Source of the DNA: an uncultured bacterium
GTDB taxonomy: Bacteria; UBP6; UBA1177
Length of the DNA: 64,000 nucleotides
Direction: 5' to 3'
NCBI GenBank assembly: GCA_905233945.1
Contig: CAJOFY010000001.1
Span: 90,507-154,506 of the forward strand
The notes under the pieces were generated by a model. That model searched no databases, was not told the origin of the DNA, and saw only the letters and a program-made list of their open reading frames with translations. A program made the position numbers and the translations under genes. This document shows positions 16,970 to 25,726 of the stretch, piece after piece. The first letter of the stretch is position 1, and each line of letters begins with the position of its first letter.

Positions 16970-17797
16970 ATGAAAAAAATATATTTTGCAATTCTGATTT
17001 TTATAAGTTTTCAAATGCTTTCCGCAGCTGAAAAGCCGGAAGATTTCCAGTTCGTGAAGAAGGTGACGGACGGAACTTTGAATTATTCGACGTTCGAGCT
17101 TTCGATTACGGGAAACGGAATTCCGGAAACGAATGTCACGAACCTCAATTCAGCGCGTATCACTGCGGAAAAGGCGGCTCAGGCCAACGCGCGGCTGAAA
17201 ACTGTGAAGATCCTTTCTTCGCTCGTTCTTTCGGGCAAAACCACTGTCAAAGCTTATTTCGACGAGAAAAACCAGCCCGATTTTGTCGAGCGGCTTGTGA
17301 ACGCGGCCGATTTCAAGGAAGTGACCTACGAAAGATTCTACTCGAATTCGTCAGTCGATGTCACGTACAAAGTCGATGTTTCGGGATATATCCGGAAAAT
17401 TGCCGAAGCGGTAAGGGAAGGGGTGCTTCCCGCGGAAGAAAAGGCTGAAGCCGCTCCTGACGAGAGCGAGAAAACGAAGTCTGTCCTTCTCATAAACGTG
17501 AAAAAAATCGAGCCCGCGCTTCTGATTTCTGTCGTGGATGAAAAAGGGGATAAAATTTACGACATTTCGACAGCCGGAAACAGCAGAAAAAGCCCCTCAT
17601 CGGTTTTCTTCGCCAAAAAGAAAGCCGCATATCTTCTTGAAAAAGCGGGCCTTTCCGGCGAAACACTTTCGGTAAACGCATTCAAAATCACCGAGTCTAA
17701 AATCGTCGTAAAAAACAGTGACGCCGAAAAGATCAGAGCCGAAATCAAAAAAGAGTGCTTCAGTGAAGGCCGGATCGTCATAGTCAGCGCGGAATAG
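16970..17797 (+). CDS. Exported protein, possibly LPP20-like fold
   Basis: 275 residues with a signal peptide (MKKIYFAILIFISFQMLSAA, cleavage near residue 20). The stretch LNSARITAEKAAQANARLKTVKILSSLVLSG resembles the N-terminal helix-rich part of LPP20/FlgT-N-like domains (A-x-x-A-E-x-A-A-x-x-N-A), followed by YKVDVSGYIR, which fits the repeating strand of that fold. I base this on pattern only. No Cys lipobox. GGAGG ribosome site. It is followed by the promoter of thiI. Confidence 0.6.
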   Translation: MKKIYFAILIFISFQMLSAAEKPEDFQFVKKVTDGTLNYSTFELSITGNGIPETNVTNLNSARITAEKAAQANARLKTVKILSSLVLSGKTTVKAYFDEKNQPDFVERLVNAADFKEVTYERFYSNSSVDVTYKVDVSGYIRKIAEAVREGVLPAEEKAEAAPDESEKTKSVLLINVKKIEPALLISVVDEKGDKIYDISTAGNSRKSPSSVFFAKKKAAYLLEKAGLSGETLSVNAFKITESKIVVKNSDAEKIRAEIKKECFSEGRIVIVSAE

Positions 17798-17810
17798 CAT
17801 GAGCGCCCTC

Positions 17811-17853
17811 TTGACAAAAAAGCCGGATTTTCATTAAATCCCGCGTTTTTTTG
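17811..17853 (+). promoter_or_regulatory. Promoter of thiI
   Basis: -35 TTGACA (17811-17816), 17-base spacer, -10 TTAAAT (17834-17839), four bases CCCG, then CG, seven T and G (17844-17853). A clear member of the recurrent promoter type. Confidence 0.75.
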
Positions 17854-17876
17854 TTAATTAAATTAAAGGAAAAAAG

Positions 17877-19058
17877 ATGTTTACGCACATTTTGGTACGT
17901 TACGACGAAATCGCTCTCAAAAAAAGGAACCGCGCATGGTTTGAGGATCTGCTTTTAAGCAACATCAGATCAAGTGTCGCCGGAGTCGCTTCGGCAAGGA
18001 AGTTCCGCGGCAGGATGGAAGTCGAGCTCAAAAGCGAAGATTCGCTTGACGATGTTGTGAACCGCCTTTCGCTGATACCCGGAATTTCAAGTTTTTCGCC
18101 CTCTTTCAGACTTCCGCTTGACACAAGTTGGAACGAAATCGTTGAAAAAGCGGTCGAACTCGCGAAAATCGCCGAAAAGGACGGCACGAAAGTTCTCAAA
18201 GTCATCTGCACCCGCTCCAACAAGGCTTATCCCGGCAATTCGATCGACATTCAGAAGAAACTTGCAGGCGCGGTTCTTTCGATAATGGACAAGGTTTTCA
18301 CCGTTTCGATGAAAGATTACAACTTCGCTCTCGAAATGGAAATCGACAGCTCCGGAATATATCTTTTCAGCAAGAGGATCGCCGGAACACGCGGGCTTCC
18401 TGTAGGATGCGCGGGCGAATATCTCTCGCTTCTTTCTGGCGGGATCGACAGTCCTGTTGCGTCGTATCTCACGATGTGCCGCGGAGGAAAAGTCAACTAT
18501 CTCAGTTTCTATTCACCGCCTTACACAGGCGAGGAGAGCATGAAAAAACTTGAAGATCTGGCGCGCCACCTCAAAAAATACCAGGGTGTTTCGACAAAAC
18601 TTTACATTGCGCCGCTCATCGACATCCAGCTTCTCATCCGCGCAAGGTGTTTTGAAGGCTACCGCACGATCCTTTTCAGAAGAATGATGTTCAAAATTGC
18701 CGAAAGGATCGCAACCGAAAACGGCTATCAGGCTCTGATCACCGGAGAATCACTTTCGCAGGTCGCAAGCCAGACAATCGAAAACCTCACATGCATAAAC
18801 GACGCCGTCAAAACGATGCCCGTCATCAGACCGCTCATAACTTACGACAAAAATGACACGATAAAAATTTCCGAAAAAATCGGTGCATTCCCGATTTCGA
18901 TCAGAAACTGCCCCGACAGCTGCACCGCGTTTCTGCCTAAATCTCCGATAATAAAGGGAAAACTTGACAGAGTCCTCGCAGAGGAAAAGAAACTTGAACC
19001 TGAAATTTTTGATCTTCTTGAAGAATCTCTGAAAAATCTGAAAGTTATTGAAATCTGA
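17877..19058 (+). CDS. thiI: tRNA 4-thiouridine synthase ThiI, without rhodanese domain
   Basis: ATP-dependent sulphur transferase that makes 4-thiouridine at tRNA position 8 and, in some bacteria, feeds sulphur to thiamine. The order is ferredoxin-like domain and THUMP (about 1-165), then the PP-loop ATPase with SGGIDSPVASY (about 185-195). MFTHILVRYDEIALKKRNR is the typical N-terminus. At 393 residues it lacks the C-terminal rhodanese domain of the E. coli enzyme (482 residues), as in Bacillus ThiI. NCPDSCTAFLPKSP near residue 343 corresponds to the conserved Cys region. RBS AAAGGA upstream of ATG. Confidence 0.95.
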   Translation: MFTHILVRYDEIALKKRNRAWFEDLLLSNIRSSVAGVASARKFRGRMEVELKSEDSLDDVVNRLSLIPGISSFSPSFRLPLDTSWNEIVEKAVELAKIAEKDGTKVLKVICTRSNKAYPGNSIDIQKKLAGAVLSIMDKVFTVSMKDYNFALEMEIDSSGIYLFSKRIAGTRGLPVGCAGEYLSLLSGGIDSPVASYLTMCRGGKVNYLSFYSPPYTGEESMKKLEDLARHLKKYQGVSTKLYIAPLIDIQLLIRARCFEGYRTILFRRMMFKIAERIATENGYQALITGESLSQVASQTIENLTCINDAVKTMPVIRPLITYDKNDTIKISEKIGAFPISIRNCPDSCTAFLPKSPIIKGKLDRVLAEEKKLEPEIFDLLEESLKNLKVIEI

Positions 19059-19076
19059 GGTCTTACGAATTAATTC

Positions 19077-19117
19077 TTGCCAATTCGTGTGAAATACCTA
19101 AAATACTGCGTTTTTTG
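19077..19117 (+). promoter_or_regulatory. Promoter of the lipoprotein gene at 19150
   Basis: -35 TTGCCA (19077-19082), 16-base spacer, -10 TAAAAT (19099-19104), ACTG, then CG, six T and G (19109-19117). An inverted repeat ACGAATT / AATTCGT (19065-19071 and 19082-19088) overlaps the -35 region. Confidence 0.72.
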
Positions 19118-19149
19118 TTTAAAAACCTGTTGTTTCAGTGAGGTTTAAA

Positions 19150-20610
19150 ATGAAGAAATTCAGCCTTGTTTCGGCACTTTTCATACTGTTTTTCGCGGTT
19201 TCCTGCGATTCCGGCGTAAAATTCAACAATCCGAACGATATAAATTCCGACGCATATCAGGGCGGCGGTGATGCCGAGACACAGGACATTGACAGCGAAC
19301 AGTCTGACAACACCGATGTTTCGGATAGCGAGCCGACAGACACAGACGACGATTCCGACACTGACACTTCGAACAGCGATATAACAGATAACGATACAAC
19401 AAATGCCGATAATGACGATACCGATAATACAGACACAGCAGATTCGACTCCGGATAATGATTCGAACACTGATCAAGGCAGAAAACAAGGTGAACTTTAC
19501 GGTGAATGTTACCCGAACGACACATGCAATGCAGGGCTAACCTGCGATGTCGAAAACAATATCTGTATAAGAGACAACGGCGACACAACACCTGACGATG
19601 ATGCGGACACATCAGATGCAAACGATGATTCGGGAAATTCCGGACCTGACGATGATACCGACACAGGCACAGCAGAACTGACTAAAGAAGAAAAATGTAA
19701 CGTTCTCGGCGGCAACTGGAACGCATCTCAGAGCAAATGCACAAGAACACAAAACTGCCCGGACAAACCGGCAAACACAGTCTGGAACGACGGAGACATA
19801 ATCGAGGGCACCTTCACGCAGACTTGGAACGTGGAAGAATGGATCCCTGCAAGCTATGACTCAAGCTACAGCCTGACCGCAGGCATCTGCCGCTACAAAT
19901 GCGCAGACGGCTACACCTGGAATAACGGCGCATGCGAACAAGTTCAGACAAGAACGGCGGAATGCAAGAAACCTCTTCCTGAAAACACAGAATGGAACAC
20001 AGTTGACAGAATCACGCAGACTTACACCAGTTCAGGCTGGGAACCGTCAACAACACCCGTTTACAACCCTGAACCGAGCGAAAACGAATGCAGATACAAA
20101 TGCGTTTCAGGATACTTTATGAACGACGGTGTCTGCAAGAAAAACTGTGATATAAACAAGTGTTTCAAAACACACGAGTGCACTGGTGAAGCTTTAACAG
20201 GAATAGAAATGACAGGAACTGTTTCCGGTCACGGAACATGCAGCAACACAACAGGTGAGTGTCTGTGTGATGCAGGATGGATTACCGGAACTTCCGATTT
20301 AGGTGCTGGTACAACTGTTCAATGCGGTGCGCTGGTAAGTGTTTTTGAAACTCTCAACAATGTCGAGTGCACTATCTGCGACAAAAACAACCCGCCTTCG
20401 GAATACGCTACAAGCGGTTGCCCGCAGGAACTGACGGAAGATACTTCACTCTGCAACTCTATATATTCATTGACTTTCTGCGGTATGGGAGGTTCATGTT
20501 ACTATGAACCGACAGGCGACCACAAACTCTACTGCGTATGCTCGTCAGGCTATCATCTTGAATACGGTGACAAATACACCGGTTACTGTGCGTCTGACAC
20601 TGAAGGATAG
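19150..20610 (+). CDS. Lipoprotein with Cys-rich repeats and EGF-like segments
   Basis: 486 residues from the ATG at 19150 (GAGGT ribosome site); a GTG four codons earlier is less likely. The first 38 residues are nearly the same as in the 14589-16679 lipoprotein, including FAVSCDSG and FNNPNDINSDAYQG. Then an Asp/Thr/Ser linker, a small Cys block (GECYPNDTCNAGLTC), more linker, two copies of the Cys-rich WN..D/TQTW repeat, and two EGF-like segments near the C-terminus (GHGTCSNTTGECLCDAGW and YCVCSSGYHLEY). It lacks the DUF1566-like end of its relative. A modular surface protein; ligand unknown. Confidence 0.85.
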   Translation: MKKFSLVSALFILFFAVSCDSGVKFNNPNDINSDAYQGGGDAETQDIDSEQSDNTDVSDSEPTDTDDDSDTDTSNSDITDNDTTNADNDDTDNTDTADSTPDNDSNTDQGRKQGELYGECYPNDTCNAGLTCDVENNICIRDNGDTTPDDDADTSDANDDSGNSGPDDDTDTGTAELTKEEKCNVLGGNWNASQSKCTRTQNCPDKPANTVWNDGDIIEGTFTQTWNVEEWIPASYDSSYSLTAGICRYKCADGYTWNNGACEQVQTRTAECKKPLPENTEWNTVDRITQTYTSSGWEPSTTPVYNPEPSENECRYKCVSGYFMNDGVCKKNCDINKCFKTHECTGEALTGIEMTGTVSGHGTCSNTTGECLCDAGWITGTSDLGAGTTVQCGALVSVFETLNNVECTICDKNNPPSEYATSGCPQELTEDTSLCNSIYSLTFCGMGGSCYYEPTGDHKLYCVCSSGYHLEYGDKYTGYCASDTEG

Positions 20611-20662
20611 TCATCTTTTTTCCTTCTGAATTTCAGCTATGTAATCCGCCGGAAGTGTGATG

Positions 20663-22561
20663 TCAGAACAGCCCGCCGTCGGGAGCTACTGTTTCATCCG
20701 AGTGGTCGATAAGATTTTTGTAGGTGTTTTTGAGAATGTCGAGCTTTGTTTCGATATCCTGAAGTTTTTCGAGTTCAAGTTTGTCGCTTTTGATATAGGC
20801 TTTCGTTCCGGAAATGAGCGCTTCCATCTTTTCCATTTTGTCGTTGCCGATTTTTGAGTTTGCGAAAATCTGGTAGAGTTTCGGTTTCATTGTTTCAAGC
20901 TCAAAAAGGTAGTTTTCGATGCTCTGGACAATTTCCTCGACCATGGTTTTTTCTGCCAGATCAAGGTAATAATCGGAGTTTTCCTCAATCTTTTTCTGAA
21001 GCTCTTCTTTTGTCATGTTGCCGGTCGAAGCAACTGTGATGCGCTGCGAAATTCCGGTATCCATATCCATTGCCTGGACTGTAACGATGCCGTTGATGTC
21101 GATTTCGTATGTGACTCTGATTTTTACTTCACCGCGTTTCGCAGGACGGAGGCCGTCAAGCTCGAATTCACCCAGAATCTCGTTTTCTGAAGCAACCGGA
21201 GAATCGCCCTGAAGCAGAAGTATCTTCGCCTTTTCCTGATTGTCGCGCGACGTTACGAAAATGTCGTCAACAGAGGTTGGAACTGTCGAATTTTTCTGGA
21301 TGAGCGTGTAGAACATATCCTTTCCGACTGCGATTCCGAGGTTGTGCGGGGTTACGTCGAGAAGAAGCATCCCGTTGTCTTCGCCGCCGGCCTCGTCTTC
21401 GAGGAATTTTGCCTGAAGAGCTGCGCCGATCGCGACTGTCTCATCCGGATTGATGTTCTTGAGAATCTGAACGCCCGGACAGAAGTCTGCGAGTTCGTTC
21501 TGAAGAAGCGGCATTCTTGTCTGACCGCCGATGAGGATGATTCCCGCAAGGTTGCCCGGGGTAAGCTCGACTTCCTGCAAAGTTTTGTCGAAAGTGTTTA
21601 TCGCCTTCTGAATGAAAGGCATTGCAAGCTCCTCAAGTTTTTCGCGCGAAACTTCTGTTTTATAATGTATGAAATTGCCGTTCAGCTCGGTGAGATAGGG
21701 GATTTCAATCGTTACGCTTGTCTGGATCGTGAGATTTTTCTTTGCCGTTTCGGCATAGTCACGCAGCCTCTGGATCACGAGATGATCGGTGACTTCAGGC
21801 AGGTTGTATCTCGTCGAAAGATCGTCAAGAAGATAGTCGAGCAGCGCGTTCGTGATGTCTTCGCCGCCGAGGAATGTGTTGCCGGCCGTTGCGACGACAT
21901 TGAAGGTATCCTTGGAAACTTCCATCAGCGTGATGTCGAATGTTCCGCCGCCGAAATCGAAAACGGCGAGAAGTTTTTCTTCCGAGAAGGATTTCGAGAA
22001 ACCGTAGGCCAGAGCAGCTGCGGTCGGTTCGTTTATGATTCTCAGAACTTCGATGCCGGCGATTGTCGCCGCGTCTTTTGTCGCCTGACGCTGCTTGTTG
22101 TTGAAGTATGCCGGAACAGTGATAACCGCTTTCGTGATTGTTTCACCTATATATTTTTCAGCGGTGCCGCGCAGTTCTGTCAGGATGTAGGATGAAATCT
22201 CCTCTGTCGAAAAATTCTTGCCTAGAGCCGGAATGTATATCTCGAGACCGTTTCCCTGCGGCCCCGGTATGACTTTGTAGGGGAGTGTCGGCAGAATGTG
22301 GCTTATCGAAGCGCTTTTGAAATCGTGCCCGATGAGCCGTTTAATGCAGTAGACTGTGTTCTCTGCATTCGTCAGCATCTGCTGGTATGCCTGCGCTCCT
22401 ACGAGTTTGCCTATTTCGCCGGTCAGATCGTTCTTGACGAAACTGACAATCGAAGGGATTGTCGCTTTTCCGCCGTCGTCTTTGACAACTTCAGGTTTGC
22501 CGTTTTTAATAACTGCAACGCACGAGTTTGTCGTGCCCAAGTCGATTCCGATAACTGTCAT
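20663..22561 (-). CDS. dnaK: Hsp70-family chaperone (DnaK type)
   Basis: 632-residue Hsp70 with the three signatures: [12 protein letters not shown] at 5-16, [11 protein letters not shown] near 200, and [13 protein letters not shown] near 340. Substrate-binding and lid regions follow. It differs from textbook DnaK: the region around residues 80-115 has an unusual insert (GHDFKSAS..., [13 protein letters not shown]) and the C-terminus ends APDGGLF, without the EE[VI]D-like tail. No grpE or dnaJ is adjacent. It could be the main DnaK or a specialised paralogue; the sequence alone does not decide. Ribosome site AGAGGTG. Confidence 0.85.
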   Translation of the reverse strand: MTVIGIDLGTTNSCVAVIKNGKPEVVKDDGGKATIPSIVSFVKNDLTGEIGKLVGAQAYQQMLTNAENTVYCIKRLIGHDFKSASISHILPTLPYKVIPGPQGNGLEIYIPALGKNFSTEEISSYILTELRGTAEKYIGETITKAVITVPAYFNNKQRQATKDAATIAGIEVLRIINEPTAAALAYGFSKSFSEEKLLAVFDFGGGTFDITLMEVSKDTFNVVATAGNTFLGGEDITNALLDYLLDDLSTRYNLPEVTDHLVIQRLRDYAETAKKNLTIQTSVTIEIPYLTELNGNFIHYKTEVSREKLEELAMPFIQKAINTFDKTLQEVELTPGNLAGIILIGGQTRMPLLQNELADFCPGVQILKNINPDETVAIGAALQAKFLEDEAGGEDNGMLLLDVTPHNLGIAVGKDMFYTLIQKNSTVPTSVDDIFVTSRDNQEKAKILLLQGDSPVASENEILGEFELDGLRPAKRGEVKIRVTYEIDINGIVTVQAMDMDTGISQRITVASTGNMTKEELQKKIEENSDYYLDLAEKTMVEEIVQSIENYLFELETMKPKLYQIFANSKIGNDKMEKMEALISGTKAYIKSDKLELEKLQDIETKLDILKNTYKNLIDHSDETVAPDGGLF

Positions 22562-22700
22562 TTTTCACCTCTGCTTTCCAAAAAAACAGCGGATATGCTA
22601 ATACAAAAATATATAACATCAAATTTTTTGTCTAAATTAGAGTCAAAACGCGCAAATACTGCGGAAAATTGAAATTAGCAACCAGAAGTTCGTGTAAAAT

Positions 22701-22742
22701 TTGACAATAAAGGCAAGTGTAGTAGGATACTGCGTTTTTTTG
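22701..22742 (+). promoter_or_regulatory. Promoter of the efp operon
   Basis: -35 TTGACA (22701-22706), 16-base spacer, -10 TAGGAT (22723-22728), ACTG, then CG, seven T and G (22733-22742). Confidence 0.72.
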
Positions 22743-22770
22743 TTAAGGTTGTTAATTTAAGGAGAAAATC

Positions 22771-23334
22771 ATGTCTATTCAGACTTCGGAATTCAGAAGA
22801 GGTTTAAAGATCGAGATGGAAGGAATTCCTTACCAGATTGTCGAAATGCAGCACATTCAGCAGAAAAGAAGGGCGGTTATCAAAACCAAGCTCAGAAACG
22901 TTCTTAACGGTTCGATCGCTGAGTATACTTTCCTTTCCGGCGAGCGTGTCGACAGTCCTGACCTCGAAGAAAAAAATATGGAATACCTTTATCAGGACGG
23001 AGAGCATTACATTTTCATGGATAACGAATCTTTCGAACAGCTTCCGATTGACGAAAAAGTTATCGAGGATGTAATTCCGTATATGCCTGAAAACACTCAG
23101 GTAACAGTTCAGTTCTACAACGGTTCGCCGATTTCGGTCCAGCTTCCGCAGTTCATCGAGCTCGAAGTTACCGACACCGAACCCGGCTTCAAAGGCGACA
23201 CCGTAACCACTTCATACAAACCCGCGAAAGTATCGACCGGCGGTCAGGTTATGGTTCCGCTTTTCATTTCGAACGGTGATGTAATCAAAATCAGCACCGA
23301 GGAATTCACCTACATCGAAAGAGTAAAAAAATAA
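22771..23334 (+). CDS. efp: Elongation factor P with altered modification loop
   Basis: 187-residue EF-P, which rescues ribosomes stalled at polyproline. SEFRRGLKIEMEG, KLRNVLNGS, EYLYQDGEHYIFMDN and the C-terminal TDTEPGFKGDTV block are standard. The odd part is the loop at residues 29-35: where relatives have a PGKG-type turn between H[VF]K and A[FM]VR, this protein reads IQQKRRA and is one residue shorter. Lys32 may still be the modifiable residue, flanked by Arg33 and Arg34. RBS AAGGAG. First gene of a six-gene unit ending in rsmD. Confidence 0.95.
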   Translation: MSIQTSEFRRGLKIEMEGIPYQIVEMQHIQQKRRAVIKTKLRNVLNGSIAEYTFLSGERVDSPDLEEKNMEYLYQDGEHYIFMDNESFEQLPIDEKVIEDVIPYMPENTQVTVQFYNGSPISVQLPQFIELEVTDTEPGFKGDTVTTSYKPAKVSTGGQVMVPLFISNGDVIKISTEEFTYIERVKK

Positions 23335-23354
23335 CTTTTTAATAGGTAACAAAA

Positions 23355-25004
23355 TTGGCTAACAACAATAACGGCAAATTTTTTCTTAAAGGCAAAAAAG
23401 CTGTTTCGGAAATCGAGCAGTTTGAGGATCTTATAAGGAAAAATCCGGATGACGACAGGGCTTATGTCCGTCTTGCAGAGCTTTATGCAAGAGCCGGCAG
23501 AGAAACGAAAGCTATAGAAACTTATGAAAAAGTTGCGGTAATTTTCGAAAAGAAGGGCTTCCTGAACAAGGCAAAAGCTGTTCTCAAACAGGCTCTGATG
23601 CTTAATCCGGAACACGGCAAGATAAATGTTCTTCTTGCCGACTACGACAAGCAGAGCGGACTTGTCAAAGACGCTGCGATGCGTTACAACACGGCGGTAA
23701 CCTATTATGTCAAGATAGGCAACAAGATGGCCGCGATAAACATTCTCCGCAAAATGCTCGAGCTTTATCCCGGCAACCTGACTATTACGGTCAAACTGGC
23801 GAACATGCTTATCGCAGAGGGGATGAACCACGATGCAGAGCAGCTTCTTGTTCCGCTTGCCGAGTCGCTTAAAAACACAGACAAGGTCAACGAATACGTT
23901 TCCGTTCTGAAACTTCTTTATACTGCGACCGGCAGCGATTCGGAAATAGGAAAGACACTGGTCAACTTTTATCTGAAGAAGGGAAGTTACTCCAACGCGC
24001 TCGTAGTTCTGCAGAAACTTGTGATTGATAATCCCGACACGATAGAGTTCCTTGAAAAACTGGCGTTTGTTTTCGACAAGCTGGGGGAAACCCAGAAACT
24101 TATCGCGATATACAAGCAGATGGCTGTTGTTTACTCGAAGCACAAAAACTACTCCGAGCGCGATGAGATGTACCGCAGGATCCTTGAGCTTGATCCGGAT
24201 GACCGCGAAGCTCTTCTTATCCTCAACGAAAATGCAAAACTGAGAGACATTATCTCCGACAAAATCAAAGTTTCCTCCGGTGATCTCCGCAAGGATGATC
24301 TTGTCATTGACGTTGATCCGTCCGCGAAAAATGCCGGGAAACCGCATAAAGTCACAATCCGTTCCGTTGTAAAGGAGGCAAGGTCTTTCCTTGCATACAA
24401 ACTTTTCGACAAGGCTGTCGAGAAGATCAAATCGGCAGAAGGCTGGGAAAATTCGGACGATGCCTACGATGTTCTGATCGAAGCAAGTATCGAGCAGGGC
24501 AAAATCGACGAGGCGGGCGAACTTCTGATTTCGTTGATAGACCTCAAAGTTTCTGAAGGAAAAATCGAGGATGCCCGCAATCTTCTGAGTGATGCTGAAG
24601 ATATGCTGGGAAGCGGCGATGCAAGGATCGAAGCCCGCAGACAGCAGCTCGCTGAGCACGAAAATGATTTTTCCGATCCTGAATCCGGTGCTGACGGCGG
24701 AGTTTTCAGCGGGATTCCGGATGTCAGTGAAGGCGCGGAGGAACAGCCTGCAGAGGCAGGTGCCATGGAAGCAGAGGCAGATCTTTCCTCAGTTCTGAGC
24801 ATGCCGGAGGAATCTCCTGAAAAAGCGTCGTTTGACGAGTCTGCCGAGCCTCCGCAGGAAAGGCTTGACGAATTGGAATTCTACATTTCGATTGAGGATT
24901 TCGTGAGTGCTACCCAGCTTCTCGAAGAACTTATTGAAAGTTACCCGAATTCGGCTTTTCTGAAAGATATTAAAGCTGCTATTTCCGATAAAAAAGGAGA
25001 GTAA
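23355..25004 (+). CDS. Tetratricopeptide-repeat protein
   Basis: 549 residues, TTG start 20 bases after efp. Residues about 20-330 hold TPR-type helix pairs (for example ARAGRETKAIETYEKVAVIFEKKG and KAVLKQALMLNPEHGKINVLLADY); a second helical part at 370-430 is followed by an acidic Ser/Glu/Ala-rich linker (about 440-500) and a final TPR-like pair. No signal peptide or membrane segment, so cytoplasmic scaffold. It resembles myxobacterial TPR proteins of unknown role. The next gene starts one base after the stop. Confidence 0.82.
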   Translation: MANNNNGKFFLKGKKAVSEIEQFEDLIRKNPDDDRAYVRLAELYARAGRETKAIETYEKVAVIFEKKGFLNKAKAVLKQALMLNPEHGKINVLLADYDKQSGLVKDAAMRYNTAVTYYVKIGNKMAAINILRKMLELYPGNLTITVKLANMLIAEGMNHDAEQLLVPLAESLKNTDKVNEYVSVLKLLYTATGSDSEIGKTLVNFYLKKGSYSNALVVLQKLVIDNPDTIEFLEKLAFVFDKLGETQKLIAIYKQMAVVYSKHKNYSERDEMYRRILELDPDDREALLILNENAKLRDIISDKIKVSSGDLRKDDLVIDVDPSAKNAGKPHKVTIRSVVKEARSFLAYKLFDKAVEKIKSAEGWENSDDAYDVLIEASIEQGKIDEAGELLISLIDLKVSEGKIEDARNLLSDAEDMLGSGDARIEARRQQLAEHENDFSDPESGADGGVFSGIPDVSEGAEEQPAEAGAMEAEADLSSVLSMPEESPEKASFDESAEPPQERLDELEFYISIEDFVSATQLLEELIESYPNSAFLKDIKAAISDKKGE

Positions 25005-25005
25005 G

Positions 25006-25710
25006 GTGAAAAAAATTTCAGCATTGTTTATTTTCTGTTCGCTTCTTCTCTTGAGTCCTCTTTCCGTTTATGCGGCGATGATCAAACTTGAGATAAACTG
25101 CAAGCCGGGCGAAGAGAAAAACGAAAACAGAGTTGATATCAAGGACGGTTATTGGAAATTTCCGGTGGTGAAAATCCCGAAAAGCAAGGAAAAGGAAGCC
25201 TATTCCGTTGTGATCGAAAGCTACGACACCAAAGAAGCGAAGAACGAAAAGATCGAGATTTCCGGTGCTGAGTTCAGCCGCAGGAGCGTTCTTCTTCCGA
25301 GAAACGGAGTCATAACTTTTGACAACAAGGAGGATTTTCCGAGACAGATTTCCATTTTGCATGACGGTGAGAGTGAGCCGACAATCATCACTGTTCAGCC
25401 GAAATCTTCGGTTCAGCAGCCTTTCATCGCTGACGGCAATTACAGAATCACCGACGGGATGTTCTCTTGGAATACGGTTTCTGTAACTGTTCTGACAACC
25501 AACTATGTCTGGACTTTGAAGGAAAACAACAACAGGCGCGATGTTCCCGACATTGCTCCCGGAAGCTACACTTTGAAAATTTATTACGGTACAAGCAGGA
25601 TTTATTCGGAAGCCTTCACTGTCGTGCAGAATGCTGCGCAGAATTTTACCTACAAAATAGAAAAAGGGAAGGTCACAAACCTTGACACCTACTCAACTTC
25701 GATGGATTAA
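25006..25710 (+). CDS. Exported beta-rich protein of unknown function
   Basis: 234 residues with GTG start one base after the TPR stop and an upstream AAGGAGAG ribosome site inside that gene. Signal peptide ends near SVYAA (residue 24). Residues about 90-170 look like a plastocyanin/cupredoxin-type sandwich (VITFDNKEDFPRQISI, then TVQPKSS) but I see no copper ligand set. The C-terminal part, IAPGSYTLKIYYGTSRIYSEAFTV, resembles a carboxypeptidase-regulatory or PEGA-like strand pattern. Function not known; cotranscribed with efp and rsmD. Confidence 0.6.
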   Translation: MKKISALFIFCSLLLLSPLSVYAAMIKLEINCKPGEEKNENRVDIKDGYWKFPVVKIPKSKEKEAYSVVIESYDTKEAKNEKIEISGAEFSRRSVLLPRNGVITFDNKEDFPRQISILHDGESEPTIITVQPKSSVQQPFIADGNYRITDGMFSWNTVSVTVLTTNYVWTLKENNNRRDVPDIAPGSYTLKIYYGTSRIYSEAFTVVQNAAQNFTYKIEKGKVTNLDTYSTSMD

Positions 25711-25726
25711 TTAAAGGAGACTATAA

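Noticed and set aside
23310..24659. Long minus-strand frame (449 residues) opposite the TPR gene
   Set aside because: Composition rich in Phe, Arg and Cys, no ribosome site, no family; a shadow of the real gene. The same holds for long antisense frames at 4146-5072, 26198-27397, 29299-30177, 30658-32295, 38457-39737, 50277-51440, 53056-53958 and 57610-58677.
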